This document shows positions 54,834 to 62,598 of a DNA stretch of 64,000 nt, one piece after another. The notes beneath the pieces are model-generated. The model was not told the origin of the DNA and made no database searches. It saw nothing but the letters and a program-made list of their open reading frames with translations. This stretch comes from CAVVEC01 sp963747105. Its GTDB lineage: Bacteria > Acidobacteriota > Terriglobia > Terriglobales > Acidobacteriaceae. Made by a program: the position numbers and the translations under genes. Position 1 is the first letter of the stretch, and each line of letters begins with the position of its first letter. The stretch is taken from assembly GCA_963747105.1 (NCBI GenBank), contig CAVVEC010000002.1, positions 682,001-746,000 on the forward strand, read 5' to 3'.

Positions 54834-55561
54834 TTGTTGGCTCCTGCTGTGCGCCACGTGGAAAGCGCGGACGCCCCTCGCGCTAAATGACCGAGGCTGG
54901 CGGGTTCGAGGGTGATGACATCCTTCCCGTGGGTCTTTCCAGCGATGATGGGCTTGTTGGGGATGGTCTCGTAGGCGTAGCCGGTCAGATAGGCCCAAAC
55001 CTCTCCGGGGTAATAACGACAGTAGACCTTCAACCGTGCCCAGCCGTAATGGGTTTGACCCTTGATGTCGAATTTCAGACCGAGAAAGCGACTGACTCCA
55101 TCGGGCCACGGTCCATAGCAGACGGAGTTGTTTGTCTGGGGAACGGCTCCCCCTTGGTTGCCTCCCCGTGCCATGTACTTCGTGCCAGCAGAGAACGGTC
55201 CCGGCGGTCCGACCTTGGCTCCGGAAACTAAGGCAGAAGCAGAATTGACATTGCCGCTGGTCGGAGGTCCAAGGATCTGGTTCTTGTGTCGCGCAGGAAC
55301 ACCCCACAGTATCCCGGTGGTACTGTACGTCGCCTTGTACAGTTTGTCCCTGAAACTGAAGTCCCTCACTCCGTCATGATTGAGGTCAATAGGAACCGTA
55401 GTGCGGGGGCCTATGAACTTGTGAGCATGCGTGTAGATGATCTTCCCCTCGGCTGGCTGCGTCAATGCAAGCAAGCTCACTCCCGCTGCGCTGGCAGCCA
55501 GGGCGTACGAGCTGAGGCCGTGTTCCAACGACGAAGATAAACTCTTGCCCCCGCGCTTCAC
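54830..55561 (-). CDS. GWAR-family secreted protein, copy 9
   Basis: 243 aa. Starts MKRGGKSLSSSLEHGLSSYA; signal ends QPAEGK. Loop VPIDLNHDGVRDFSF intact. Middle rich in Gly/Pro (ILGPPTSGN, KVGPPGPFSAG). Module FLGLKFDIKGQTHYGWARLKV, a Tyr-rich CRYYPGEVWAYLTGYAYETI, then NKPIIAGKTHGKDVITLEPASLGHLARGA and a WRTAGANK end. Stop overlaps copy 8's ATG; 33 bp separate its start from the GloVer stop upstream. Confidence 0.86.
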   Translation of the reverse strand: MKRGGKSLSSSLEHGLSSYALAASAAGVSLLALTQPAEGKIIYTHAHKFIGPRTTVPIDLNHDGVRDFSFRDKLYKATYSTTGILWGVPARHKNQILGPPTSGNVNSASALVSGAKVGPPGPFSAGTKYMARGGNQGGAVPQTNNSVCYGPWPDGVSRFLGLKFDIKGQTHYGWARLKVYCRYYPGEVWAYLTGYAYETIPNKPIIAGKTHGKDVITLEPASLGHLARGASALSTWRTAGANK

Positions 55562-55594
55562 CGGTTGCCTCCTACTTTGCGCACTAACCCGGAT

Positions 55595-56809
55595 TCAAGG
55601 AGTGAGTCTGAACACAGTTCCCAAACCATCAGCCCCGCCCTTGTAGGTAGTTCCGTAGAAATTACCCTTCTCGTCCGGGTTTAAGCGGGCGTCCGGATAC
55701 CCCCCGTCTGCTCCACCCGTGAAGGTGTGAAGAACGGTAAACGTACCGTGCTTGTCCAGTTTGAACACGGTTCCGTACCCGTAAGCGCCGGCTTCATTAG
55801 CGGTGCCGTAGAGCGTCCCTGTATCGTCTCGGACCAAGGCGCCCCAAGGATGTGCTCCCTCTGCCCCTCCGTTGAAGCTGTGCAGTACGGTCTCCTTGCC
55901 GCTCGTATCCAGCATGAAGACCGTTCCACAGCCGATGTCGAAGCCGCACGCGCCGGCATTCCCGCCTCCGTTAGTGGTGCCGTAAATGTTGCCCGCGGCA
56001 TCCCGAATCAAGCCCGAGGTGGGAAATGCCCCATCCGGATAGGGACCAAAGCTATAGAGCACGGTCTCCTTGCCCGTCTGTTCCACCTTGAACACCGTTC
56101 CGTAACCGCCCTCGTAGCCAAAGGCGCCACCATAGGCTGTGGCGCCATAGAGGTTGTCCGATGCATCCCGGGTCAGCCCCTTGTATGGATACGCTCCGTC
56201 CGGTCCGAACTCTCCACCTGCAAAGCTGTAAAGCACGCTCTCCACGCCGCTCTTATCCACCTTGAACACGGTTCCGTATCCAGAAGAGCCGCCTACCCAG
56301 GTTATGCCATAGAGATTGCCCGCAGCATCTAGATTCAATCCTCCCCAACTGGGCTGTTTCCCATCCGCTCCGCCGGTGAAACTGTACAACACGGTCTCTT
56401 TGCCGGTCTTGTCCAGTTTGAACACCGTTCCGTAACCGTACGCACCCCCTTGGTACGTCGTCCCATAAAGATTGCCAGCCTTGTCGCGGGCTAACCAGCC
56501 GTCTCTCGGGAATTCGCCGTCGCCACCATTCTCGCCGAAGCTATGCAGTATCCGCTCCTTACCGTTTTTGTTGAGCTCGAACACCGTCCCGTAGCCGTGA
56601 GTCCCACCGCGGTACGTTGTGCCATAGTGAGTGCCAGCGGAGTCACGGATCAAACCTCCGAAAGGGTGCGCCCCGTCCGTTCCGCCCTGGAATGAGTAGA
56701 CAACCCTGTAGGTCTGCGCTTGCGCCGAGTCGGTGGTGACGGCTGCCTGTCCAAGCATGACCGCCAACACTAGGAACGAGGAGGACAGATTATATACTTG
56801 CCGTTTCAT
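55595..56809 (-). CDS. GloVer tandem-repeat secreted protein, seven repeats, inside the GWAR operon
   Basis: 404 aa from ATG 56809, which overlaps the stop of the upstream GWAR copy by 4 bp. Signal peptide to DSAQAQ. Seven repeats: THYGTTYRGG, NLYGTTYQGG, NLYGITWVGG, NLYGATAYGG, NIYGTTNGGG, TLYGTANEAG, NFYGTTYKGG, alternating with GTVFKLDKTGKETVLYSF-type strands. One Cys pair in repeat 5. Its overlap with copy 10 and short gap to copy 9 show that GloVer and GWAR proteins are made from one transcript. Confidence 0.88.
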   Translation of the reverse strand: MKRQVYNLSSSFLVLAVMLGQAAVTTDSAQAQTYRVVYSFQGGTDGAHPFGGLIRDSAGTHYGTTYRGGTHGYGTVFELNKNGKERILHSFGENGGDGEFPRDGWLARDKAGNLYGTTYQGGAYGYGTVFKLDKTGKETVLYSFTGGADGKQPSWGGLNLDAAGNLYGITWVGGSSGYGTVFKVDKSGVESVLYSFAGGEFGPDGAYPYKGLTRDASDNLYGATAYGGAFGYEGGYGTVFKVEQTGKETVLYSFGPYPDGAFPTSGLIRDAAGNIYGTTNGGGNAGACGFDIGCGTVFMLDTSGKETVLHSFNGGAEGAHPWGALVRDDTGTLYGTANEAGAYGYGTVFKLDKHGTFTVLHTFTGGADGGYPDARLNPDEKGNFYGTTYKGGADGLGTVFRLTP

Positions 56810-57525
56810 TTGCCGCCCGCTTTCTTGCGCGACCTGGACAGCACGGGCGAACCTGCTGCCAGCGCTCCCAGACTCGCTCCGCGCTGCTCGTCTGCACCCT
56901 TGGTCTTGCCTGCGATGATCGATTTGCCGGAGATGGTCTCGTAGGCATAGCCCGTCAAAGTGGGGACAAACTGACGGGGGAGACTAACATCAACGCTCAG
57001 CCGCGCCCATCCGTAATGGGTTTTCCCGTGAATATTGAAAGCTAGTCCAAGGTAGCGGTTCTTGACGCCAACCCAATAACCCCAGCCTTTTTCGGAGTTG
57101 TGATGGTTTGAAAAGAGCAACGCCAAAGTCGCTTTGGCACCGAAATAGCGGAAGTAGGGACCGATCCGCGCCCCCCGGGTGAACGCATAGGCGAAGGTGC
57201 GGGTATAAGAAGTATTAAAGACTGCGTCGACTGCGTTGCTTCGCATCGCAGGTCCCGCACTAAGCTTCCTCCAACTGTAATACTCGGTGCTGGCCAGACT
57301 GTTGTTTCGGATTGTGAAATCGGCTTTGCCGTCATGGTTGAGATCGAGCATGTAGCTTTCGCCGGAGCCTATGACGTGGTGGGTGCGCGTGTAACGGATC
57401 TTCCCCTCGGCGGGCTGGGCCAATGCCAGAAGGCTCACCCCCGCGGCACTCGCCGCAAGAGCATACGAGTTGAGCCGATGATGCAGGGAATTGGAAAGCT
57501 TGGAAGGTGTCCGAATCTGTTTCAT
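56806..57525 (-). CDS. GWAR-family secreted protein, copy 10 (deviant tail)
   Basis: 239 aa from ATG 57525. Starts MKQIRTPSKLSNSLHHRLNS, very like copy 7. Signal ends QPAEGK; loop YMLDLNHDGKADFTI intact. Cys-free middle rich in aromatic residues. Module YLGLAFNIHGKTHYGWARLSV and GYAYETISGKSIIAGKTKGA. The VITLEPA of the tail is replaced by DEQRG, then ASLGALAAGSPVLSRSRKKA. If the tail is a sorting signal, this copy may have lost it. Coupled by 4-bp overlaps to the GloVer gene and to copy 11. Confidence 0.84.
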   Translation of the reverse strand: MKQIRTPSKLSNSLHHRLNSYALAASAAGVSLLALAQPAEGKIRYTRTHHVIGSGESYMLDLNHDGKADFTIRNNSLASTEYYSWRKLSAGPAMRSNAVDAVFNTSYTRTFAYAFTRGARIGPYFRYFGAKATLALLFSNHHNSEKGWGYWVGVKNRYLGLAFNIHGKTHYGWARLSVDVSLPRQFVPTLTGYAYETISGKSIIAGKTKGADEQRGASLGALAAGSPVLSRSRKKAGGK

Positions 57526-58040
57526 AACCTGATCCTCCGCCGACTGTCACGACGAACGTCACTTGCGTGCATTGATCTTCCGCGTTTTGCCCACAAGCCC
57601 CCTGAAGTGAACGTCCCGCTACTGAGGAACCCGGCGTTCGCCATTCCAGCAGCACTGTAGCTGAAAATCTGTCTGGCACCGATTGTCGTGCCTTTTCGCA
57701 GTGCGCGTGCGGAGAGCATCACTCCTCGCACGATGACGCTGTTATAGTGCTTGCTCCCGTGGTGGATTGGGTTAACTGTAAGCGTGTCAGCGCAGGGGTG
57801 GCCGCAACTGAAAATGTTGCTGATGATAAAGTCGGCGATTCCGTCCTTATTCAGGTCAAGGTTGTAGTGATCGTTCGGTTTGACGACTTGGTGAGTCGGC
57901 GTGTACACGATCCTCGCGTCTGCCGACCGCGCCAATGCGACTAGGCTCACTCCCGCCGCACTTGCCGCGAGCGCATACGAATTGAGTTGACGATGCAGTG
58001 ACTCGGAAAGCGTCGAGGGCGTCTTGGATGTCCGCCTCAT
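57522..58040 (-). pseudogene. GWAR-family protein, copy 11 (truncated chimera)
   Basis: 172 aa open frame. A normal start (LSESLHRQLNSYALAASAAG), IVYTPTHQVV and YNLDLNKDGIADFII run to a middle segment. Then at ~57588 the sequence switches to DNA nearly identical to 54078-54143 (leader of copy 7 plus the last codons of copy 8) in the wrong frame, giving a tail RSMHASDVRRDSRRRIRL. The YLGLKF-HYGWAR module is lost. It looks like the product of recombination between tandem copies. Confidence 0.82.
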
Positions 58041-58741
58041 GGTTCGCTCCTATTCTCCCTCTGCCGCCATGACTTGATCGCAGATGCACCTCGCGCCAAA
58101 TGACCGAGCGTTGCGTCCTGAAGTGTGATGACATCTGGTCCCTTGGTCTTGCCCGTGATGATGGGCTTGTTCGGAATCGTTTCGTAGGCGTAGCCAGTCA
58201 ACGTGCCTAATATGCCGGTCGGCAAACAGGCAACGCTTAATCGCGCCCACCCAAAGTGTGTTGAGCTGCCGATGGCAAATTTCAGACCTAGATAGCGATT
58301 CCTGACTCCGCACCACGGACCGAAATCGCTTGACTGGCCGCCGGTGTTCATTATTGCCGCCATTTGCTCCATCGAACCAGGCGCAAAAGGGGCATTGGAA
58401 GAGACTCGAATTCCAGCCGGAAGGGCGCTGGCAATGTAGCCTGCTTGACTAGCCCAGACGCCATTTCGCCAAAAAGCGTCGAGGCACAGATACCCAACCC
58501 TGTCGATTTGGCCCCACCCATCTTTAAAGGTAAAGTCGGTTATTCCGTCGTGGTTGAGATCCAGATTTACTTGGGTATTCAGCGCAATCGGCTGATGCGC
58601 CCTCATGTACACAATCTTGCCCTCGGCAGGTTTCGCAAAAGCCAGTAGGCTCACCCCCGCCGCACTCGCCGCGAGCGCATACGAGTTGAGCCGTTGATGT
58701 AGGGATTCGGAAATCCGGGAGGGTCTCCGGAGACGTTGCAT
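58037..58741 (-). CDS. GWAR-family secreted protein, copy 12
   Basis: 234 aa from ATG 58741. Starts MQRLRRPSRISESLHQRLNS, like copy 3. Signal ends KPAEGK. Loop VNLDLNHDGITDFTF intact. The middle has three Cys (YLCLDAF, WCGV, ACLP). Module YLGLKFAIGSSTHFGWARLSV, which lacks the KGK. Then NKPIITGKTKGPDVITLQDATLGHLARGA (PA lost) and a WRQRENRSEP end. Stop overlaps copy 11's ATG by 4 bp. First gene of the large operon running down to copy 6. Confidence 0.85.
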   Translation of the reverse strand: MQRLRRPSRISESLHQRLNSYALAASAAGVSLLAFAKPAEGKIVYMRAHQPIALNTQVNLDLNHDGITDFTFKDGWGQIDRVGYLCLDAFWRNGVWASQAGYIASALPAGIRVSSNAPFAPGSMEQMAAIMNTGGQSSDFGPWCGVRNRYLGLKFAIGSSTHFGWARLSVACLPTGILGTLTGYAYETIPNKPIITGKTKGPDVITLQDATLGHLARGASAIKSWRQRENRSEP

Positions 58742-58892
58742 GAAGTCCTTCCTTAGGGCGGGCGGCACCATTGTCGTCCTCCCCGAGTCGGGTGTCAATT
58801 AGGGTCCGAGGGCGCTCGGAGTGGGCCGAAAGTCTCCTTTCACATCCTCCGCTGAAGGGGTAGCATGGTTGACGTTTAACAGGGAGGCGATT
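58742..58892. promoter_or_regulatory. Short duplicate of the divergent GWAR/GloVer promoter region
   Basis: Both ends match the 45566-45900 region (GTCGGGTGTCAAT side and GAGTGGGCCGAAAGTC side), but the middle ~190 bp, including its hairpins, is missing. Same gene order: a GWAR copy leftwards and a GloVer gene rightwards. Confidence 0.6.
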
Positions 58893-59348
58893 ATGGCGAA
58901 CTCGGCGTCACATCGGGGCTGGACTTGGCGGATATGCGTGCGAACGGCAAGTGCCGCCCTGGCGTTGGCGGTCATGCTCTCTATGGCACCGCACGGCAGT
59001 GCGGTTTCTACGGCGGGGGAATCGTGTGGAAGGTGAGCAAGAACGGCATGGAGACGGTGCTGCACGCCTTTGGTGGGTCGTCTGACGGGTCAACCCCCGT
59101 TGCAGGTGTGGTTCTAGACGCAAAGGGCGACCTCTATGGTGACACCGAGGACGGCGGGCACGGATGCCTTGGAAGCTACGGCTGCGGCACGGTGTACAAG
59201 CTGAGCAAGAGCGGCAAGGAGACCCTGCTACACCGTTTCTCGCGTTCAAAAGACGGGGCGTTTCCCGACGGAGAGTTGATCCGGGATGCGATGGGCAACT
59301 GTTATGGCACTGCCTACACGGGTGGCAGCGACAACCGCGGAACGGTGT
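58893..59348 (+). pseudogene. GloVer protein, internally deleted and truncated
   Basis: ATG 58893 follows GGGAGG and encodes a signal start (SASHRGWTWRICVRT) like the gene at 45901, ending early at a stop near 59036. From ~58980 a second frame carries three repeats (ALYGTARQ, DLYGDTEDGG, NCYGTAYTGG). An internal deletion thus fused the leader out of frame to middle repeats. The repeats end abruptly at ~59348, where IS1182-type transposase sequence begins. Confidence 0.78.
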
Positions 59349-60023
59349 GGGAGCAGTTGCGTCATCGTGGGCGTGCAAGCTACGCCAGCGCGATTGAGTC
59401 AGGAGAGCGTGGCGGCCCGAGATATGATCGAACGCTATCGCGACCGTTACGGCTCCCTGCCGCAAACTCTGGCGGCGGATACCACCTACGGCAACGGCGA
59501 GCTGCTGCAATGGCTGGATGAGCGCGGCATCGCTGCTTACATCCGGGTGAAAGAAAATCCCAATGGGCCGACGGATCTCTATGGCATCGACAAGTTCACC
59601 TACGTGCCCGAGGAGAACTGCTACCTCTGCCCAGAAGGCAAGCTACTGAAGTACGTCGGCATCAATGCGCGCAACCGCACTCACGTTTATTACTCGACGG
59701 TGAAGCGCTGTCGCGACTGCTCGCAAAAGAGCCGCTGCACGCGAGGCAAGTATCGGACCCTTGCCATCCACACCTGCGAGCCAGCGCGGCAACGTGCGCA
59801 CGCCCTCGCTCAGACACCCGCGTTCGCGATCTCGCAACGGGCTCGGCGGAAAGTGGAAGCACTTTTCGCAGAACTGAAGAATTACATCGGACTACGCCGA
59901 CTGAGGCTGCGCCGGATGCGCTTCGTACGCGAGCAGTTCTACTTGGCGGCAACGGCGCAGAACCTAAAACGGCTGGTGCGATTCCTCAGCAGTCGGCCCG
60001 CACCTGAACTGGCGACCGCGTAA
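59349..60023 (+). pseudogene. IS1182-family transposase, C-terminal remnant
   Basis: About 225 codons: SCVIVGVQATPARLSQESVA, LAADTTYGNGELLQWLDERG, a Cys-rich insert (CRDCSQKSRCTRGKY), and the end RARRKVEALFAELKNYIGLR with QFYLAATAQNLKRLVRFL. The first half of the ~450-aa transposase, with the first catalytic Asp, is missing. It is joined directly to the broken GloVer gene. Confidence 0.82.
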
Positions 60024-60671
60024 TCGCGGGGTCGAGAATGAACTCGCAAGCAACACCTCGCAGTTGGGCTGGAAGACAGCTTCGCAAACGAGGGTTTTTC
60101 AACACACACAGGCGTTTACACGTTTTGACTGCTGGTCATTGAGTGTTATGGGGATTCTTCGCCAACTATACGACTGGTCTTACGATAGGCGGCTCTTCGG
60201 GGATCGGAGCATTATGCTCCAAACTAGACAGGCCGTGGCGATTGCCAGAACCAGTGCGTAAAAAAACCAGCCGAAAGTGTCAGTCACTTGCCCGTTTTCT
60301 TCATACGACCAGTGCCAAGGCAGCTTTCTCAGCTTTGTCCCAACAGCGATTGTTCTCGTCAATGAGGCATCAGTAGGCCCCGCGACGTAGCTTTGATTGT
60401 GGCCGCCATAGCCGGCTACTTGATTTTCTGGGACTTGTCCAGAAGAGGCTGGACCACGCTTTCAGGAAAAACGATTCGCGGCGGCTGCCATCAACGCTAG
60501 AAAATAACATGGTGGCCTGCCCTTTCGCGTTCTCCGCGAAGCGCGAGGCTTTTCTGAACATACTGCATTGGCTCAAATCGGGCCTAGCAGATGCAAATCT
60601 TTTCACATATCGCGGAGAAGTGAGGTAGTTATAGAATGCTGGTTGTCTTCGGACCCAGAGAGGAGGCCCCG
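60024..60671. other. Intergenic, ~650 bp
   Basis: No convincing gene. A minus-strand frame at 60180-60362 encodes one hydrophobic helix (FGWFFYALVLAIATACLVW) and may be a membrane-protein scrap. The right end holds the promoter of the next GloVer gene. Confidence 0.35.
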
Positions 60672-61982
60672 GTGAAACCTAGACTATCGAACGTCGCTTG
60701 TATCCTCACGTTTTTTACCATGGTGTCGATTAGCTTGCCAGCGAAAACGATCCTCAAAACTCTGGTGAGGTTTGATGGAACCAACGGATACGGCCCGTCA
60801 GGCCCACTCATTCAAGGCACCGACGGGAATTTCTATGGGACGACATGGTCCGGCGGCACCAACTACCAAAGCGCCGGAACGTTTTTCACGATCACTCCAA
60901 CGGGAACGCTCACCATCCTCTACAACTTCTGCTCTTTGAAGAATTGTACCGACGGCGCATATCCTAACGGGTTGGTGCAGGCCGCCGACGGCGACTTCTA
61001 TGGGACAACCAATAGCGGCGGTACCAACATCTGCGACAACTATGGCTGCGGCACCATTTTCAAGATCACGCCTACCGGGCAACTGACCACACTTCACAAT
61101 TTCTGTTCCGAACGGAATTGTAGGGACGGATGGTCTCCGTATGCCGGACTGGTGCAAGGCGTCGGCGGAAACCTTTACGGCACGACGTACATGTCGGGCA
61201 GCACACGGGACGCAGGTACGGTATTCAAGATCACGCCTGATGGCAAGCTGACCACGCTGTACCGGTTTCGCTCCTCAAACGGTCGTCATGGGGTAAACGT
61301 TATGGCGGGGTTAGTGCAAGGTGCCGACCGAAACTTCTACGGGTCAACGCAAGCTGGCGGAAGCAACTCGAACTCTGCCGGCACGATCTTTAAGATCACC
61401 CCGTCGGGCAAGTTAACCACATTGCACAGTTTTGCCGGGTACCCTAGTGACGGCGCCCATCCCAGAGCCGCGCTAGTGCAGGGCCGCGACAAGAATTTTT
61501 ACGGGACAACTCCTGCCGGCGGCTCAAATGGCGATTGTTCTGGCGGTTGCGGCACAATATTCAAAATCACTCCTTCAGGTAAGTTGACCACCCTTTATAA
61601 CTTTTGCGCCAAAGCAGACTGCAGCGATGGCGTCGAACCTATCGCGGCACTCGTGCAGGCCACAGACGGCAACCTATATGGAACAACGGGTGCCGGAGGC
61701 GTAGGCTTTGTTGGAAACATCGGGGCCTGCTATCTGTACGGCGAAAATGAAGGTTGTGGCACAATCTTCAAGGTCACGGACAGCGGCAAACTGACCACCC
61801 TGTACCGGTTTTGCGCCCAGAGCCCTGATTGCGACGACGGTTCTAATCCGATCAATGGGCTGTTGCAGGCCCCTGACGGGATTTTCTATGGGACAACTGA
61901 CAACGATAGCGGCGGCACAGTCTTCAGCCTGAACCTCGGACTTCGGTTGCCTGAACAACGGGGTGCGCGTTCAGCAAAATAG
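60672..61982 (+). CDS. GloVer tandem-repeat secreted protein, seven repeats, Cys-rich
   Basis: 436 aa from GTG 60672, with AGGAGG at 60661-60666. Signal region LSNVACILTFFTMVSISLPA. Seven repeats with NFYGTT-type cores (WSGG, NSGG, YMSG, QAGG, PAGG, GAGG, DNDS). It differs from the other four in strand 2 (FKITPxGKLTTLYNF instead of KLDxxGKETVLYSF) and carries repeated FCS..NCxDG Cys pairs, probable disulfides. So it belongs to another GloVer subfamily, and it stands alone without a GWAR partner. Confidence 0.87.
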   Translation: MKPRLSNVACILTFFTMVSISLPAKTILKTLVRFDGTNGYGPSGPLIQGTDGNFYGTTWSGGTNYQSAGTFFTITPTGTLTILYNFCSLKNCTDGAYPNGLVQAADGDFYGTTNSGGTNICDNYGCGTIFKITPTGQLTTLHNFCSERNCRDGWSPYAGLVQGVGGNLYGTTYMSGSTRDAGTVFKITPDGKLTTLYRFRSSNGRHGVNVMAGLVQGADRNFYGSTQAGGSNSNSAGTIFKITPSGKLTTLHSFAGYPSDGAHPRAALVQGRDKNFYGTTPAGGSNGDCSGGCGTIFKITPSGKLTTLYNFCAKADCSDGVEPIAALVQATDGNLYGTTGAGGVGFVGNIGACYLYGENEGCGTIFKVTDSGKLTTLYRFCAQSPDCDDGSNPINGLLQAPDGIFYGTTDNDSGGTVFSLNLGLRLPEQRGARSAK

Positions 61983-62032
61983 ACTGCTATCGAATTGTGT
62001 ATCAGGATTAGGCCGTAAGCAGCGAATGTTCT

Positions 62033-62060
62033 GGGGTGGGAGACGGGAATCGAATCCCGC
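62033..62060 (-). other. tRNA-His 3' end fragment, possible attachment site
   Basis: On the minus strand: T-loop TTCGATT, T-stem CCCGT, acceptor CTCCCAC, discriminator C, CCA. C73 after a 3' acceptor strand pairing with GTGGGAG is specific to tRNA-His. The anticodon and 5' parts are absent and the 5' T-stem strand is disrupted, so it is a 3'-end footprint of integration. Confidence 0.65.
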
Positions 62061-62136
62061 TTTTACCGTAGATTCAATGAGATAGAGATCAGCGGGATGG
62101 CGATTTTGGCTGTACAAGACATCGCAAGGCAGCCGT

Positions 62137-62158
62137 AATGGCAGGTGAATGGCAGGTG
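62137..62158 (+). repeat. Tandem 11-bp repeat AATGGCAGGTG x2
   Basis: Two perfect adjacent copies (62137-62147, 62148-62158) about 80 bp from the tRNA-His fragment. Such repeats beside att cores often bind integrase arms; unproven here. Confidence 0.45.
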
Positions 62159-62459
62159 CTTTCTGGCGTCTCGCGCCCTAGCCGCGATAATCGCTCCAGA
62201 ACACACTTCGAACCGGGTCAACTTCCGCCAGTATCGTTTGCGTAAGCGTGCGCTTTTCATTCGCCTTTTGAAGGCATTTTGAGTGTTATGGCGATTTATC
62301 AACAGTTGGTGGGTCTGCTGTGGTCGCCTGACTCCTTCTGATCAAAGCAAGCGCGATGTTTCAATGAAGTGCAACCGTGGTCTTGAGACCGAAGTCGCGG
62401 CGAAGCGTGTTCGAGTCGGGACGCTTGGAAGCTGCATCCTGTTTCGACCGATCGTTGTC

Positions 62460-62565
62460 GGGTAGGCAAAGGCGTACAGGTTGCCATCATCCGAGCCGAT
62501 ATAAACCTTCCCGTTCACCACGGTGGGTGAGCACTCAACCCCAATAGCCGGTAGTGTAGCTCCAC
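62460..62565 (-). pseudogene. PQQ-like beta-propeller fragment
   Basis: Minus-strand WCGATLPAIGVECSPTVVNG then KVYIGSDDGNLYAFAYP matches one blade of PQQ-type propeller proteins (SSPAVANGVVYVGSDDGNLYAFD). Only one blade survives, next to the GloVer gene end. Confidence 0.6.
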
Positions 62566-62598
62566 ACCAGGTTGCCTGTGATGGGGAAGGCTTTCCGA

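Larger units (their letters stand above)
61983..62598. other. Intergenic, ~615 bp with tRNA and PQQ-propeller scraps
   Basis: Contains a tRNA-His 3' fragment, a tandem 11-bp repeat and a remnant of a PQQ-like propeller protein (each listed). No intact gene. Confidence 0.6.

Noticed and set aside
54834..55307. N-terminal extension of GWAR copy 8 to 397 aa (and similar extensions of copy 1 to 44242)
   Set aside because: The extra part is an alternate-frame reading of the neighbouring copy's conserved 3' end (RLRLRDHPQQAHHRWKD-type strings recur in several copies). It is open only because the DNA is conserved; the true start has the normal leader.
35449..62060. One single island bounded by matching att sites
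   Set aside because: The two tRNA fragments come from different tRNAs (fMet and His) and are in opposite orientation, so they are not a matching attL/attR pair; separate events are more likely.
62063..62302. 79-codon basic minus-strand frame near the tRNA-His fragment, considered as an integrase end
   Set aside because: It has no HxxR or Tyr-recombinase motif and spans the tandem 11-bp repeat; composition alone is not enough.
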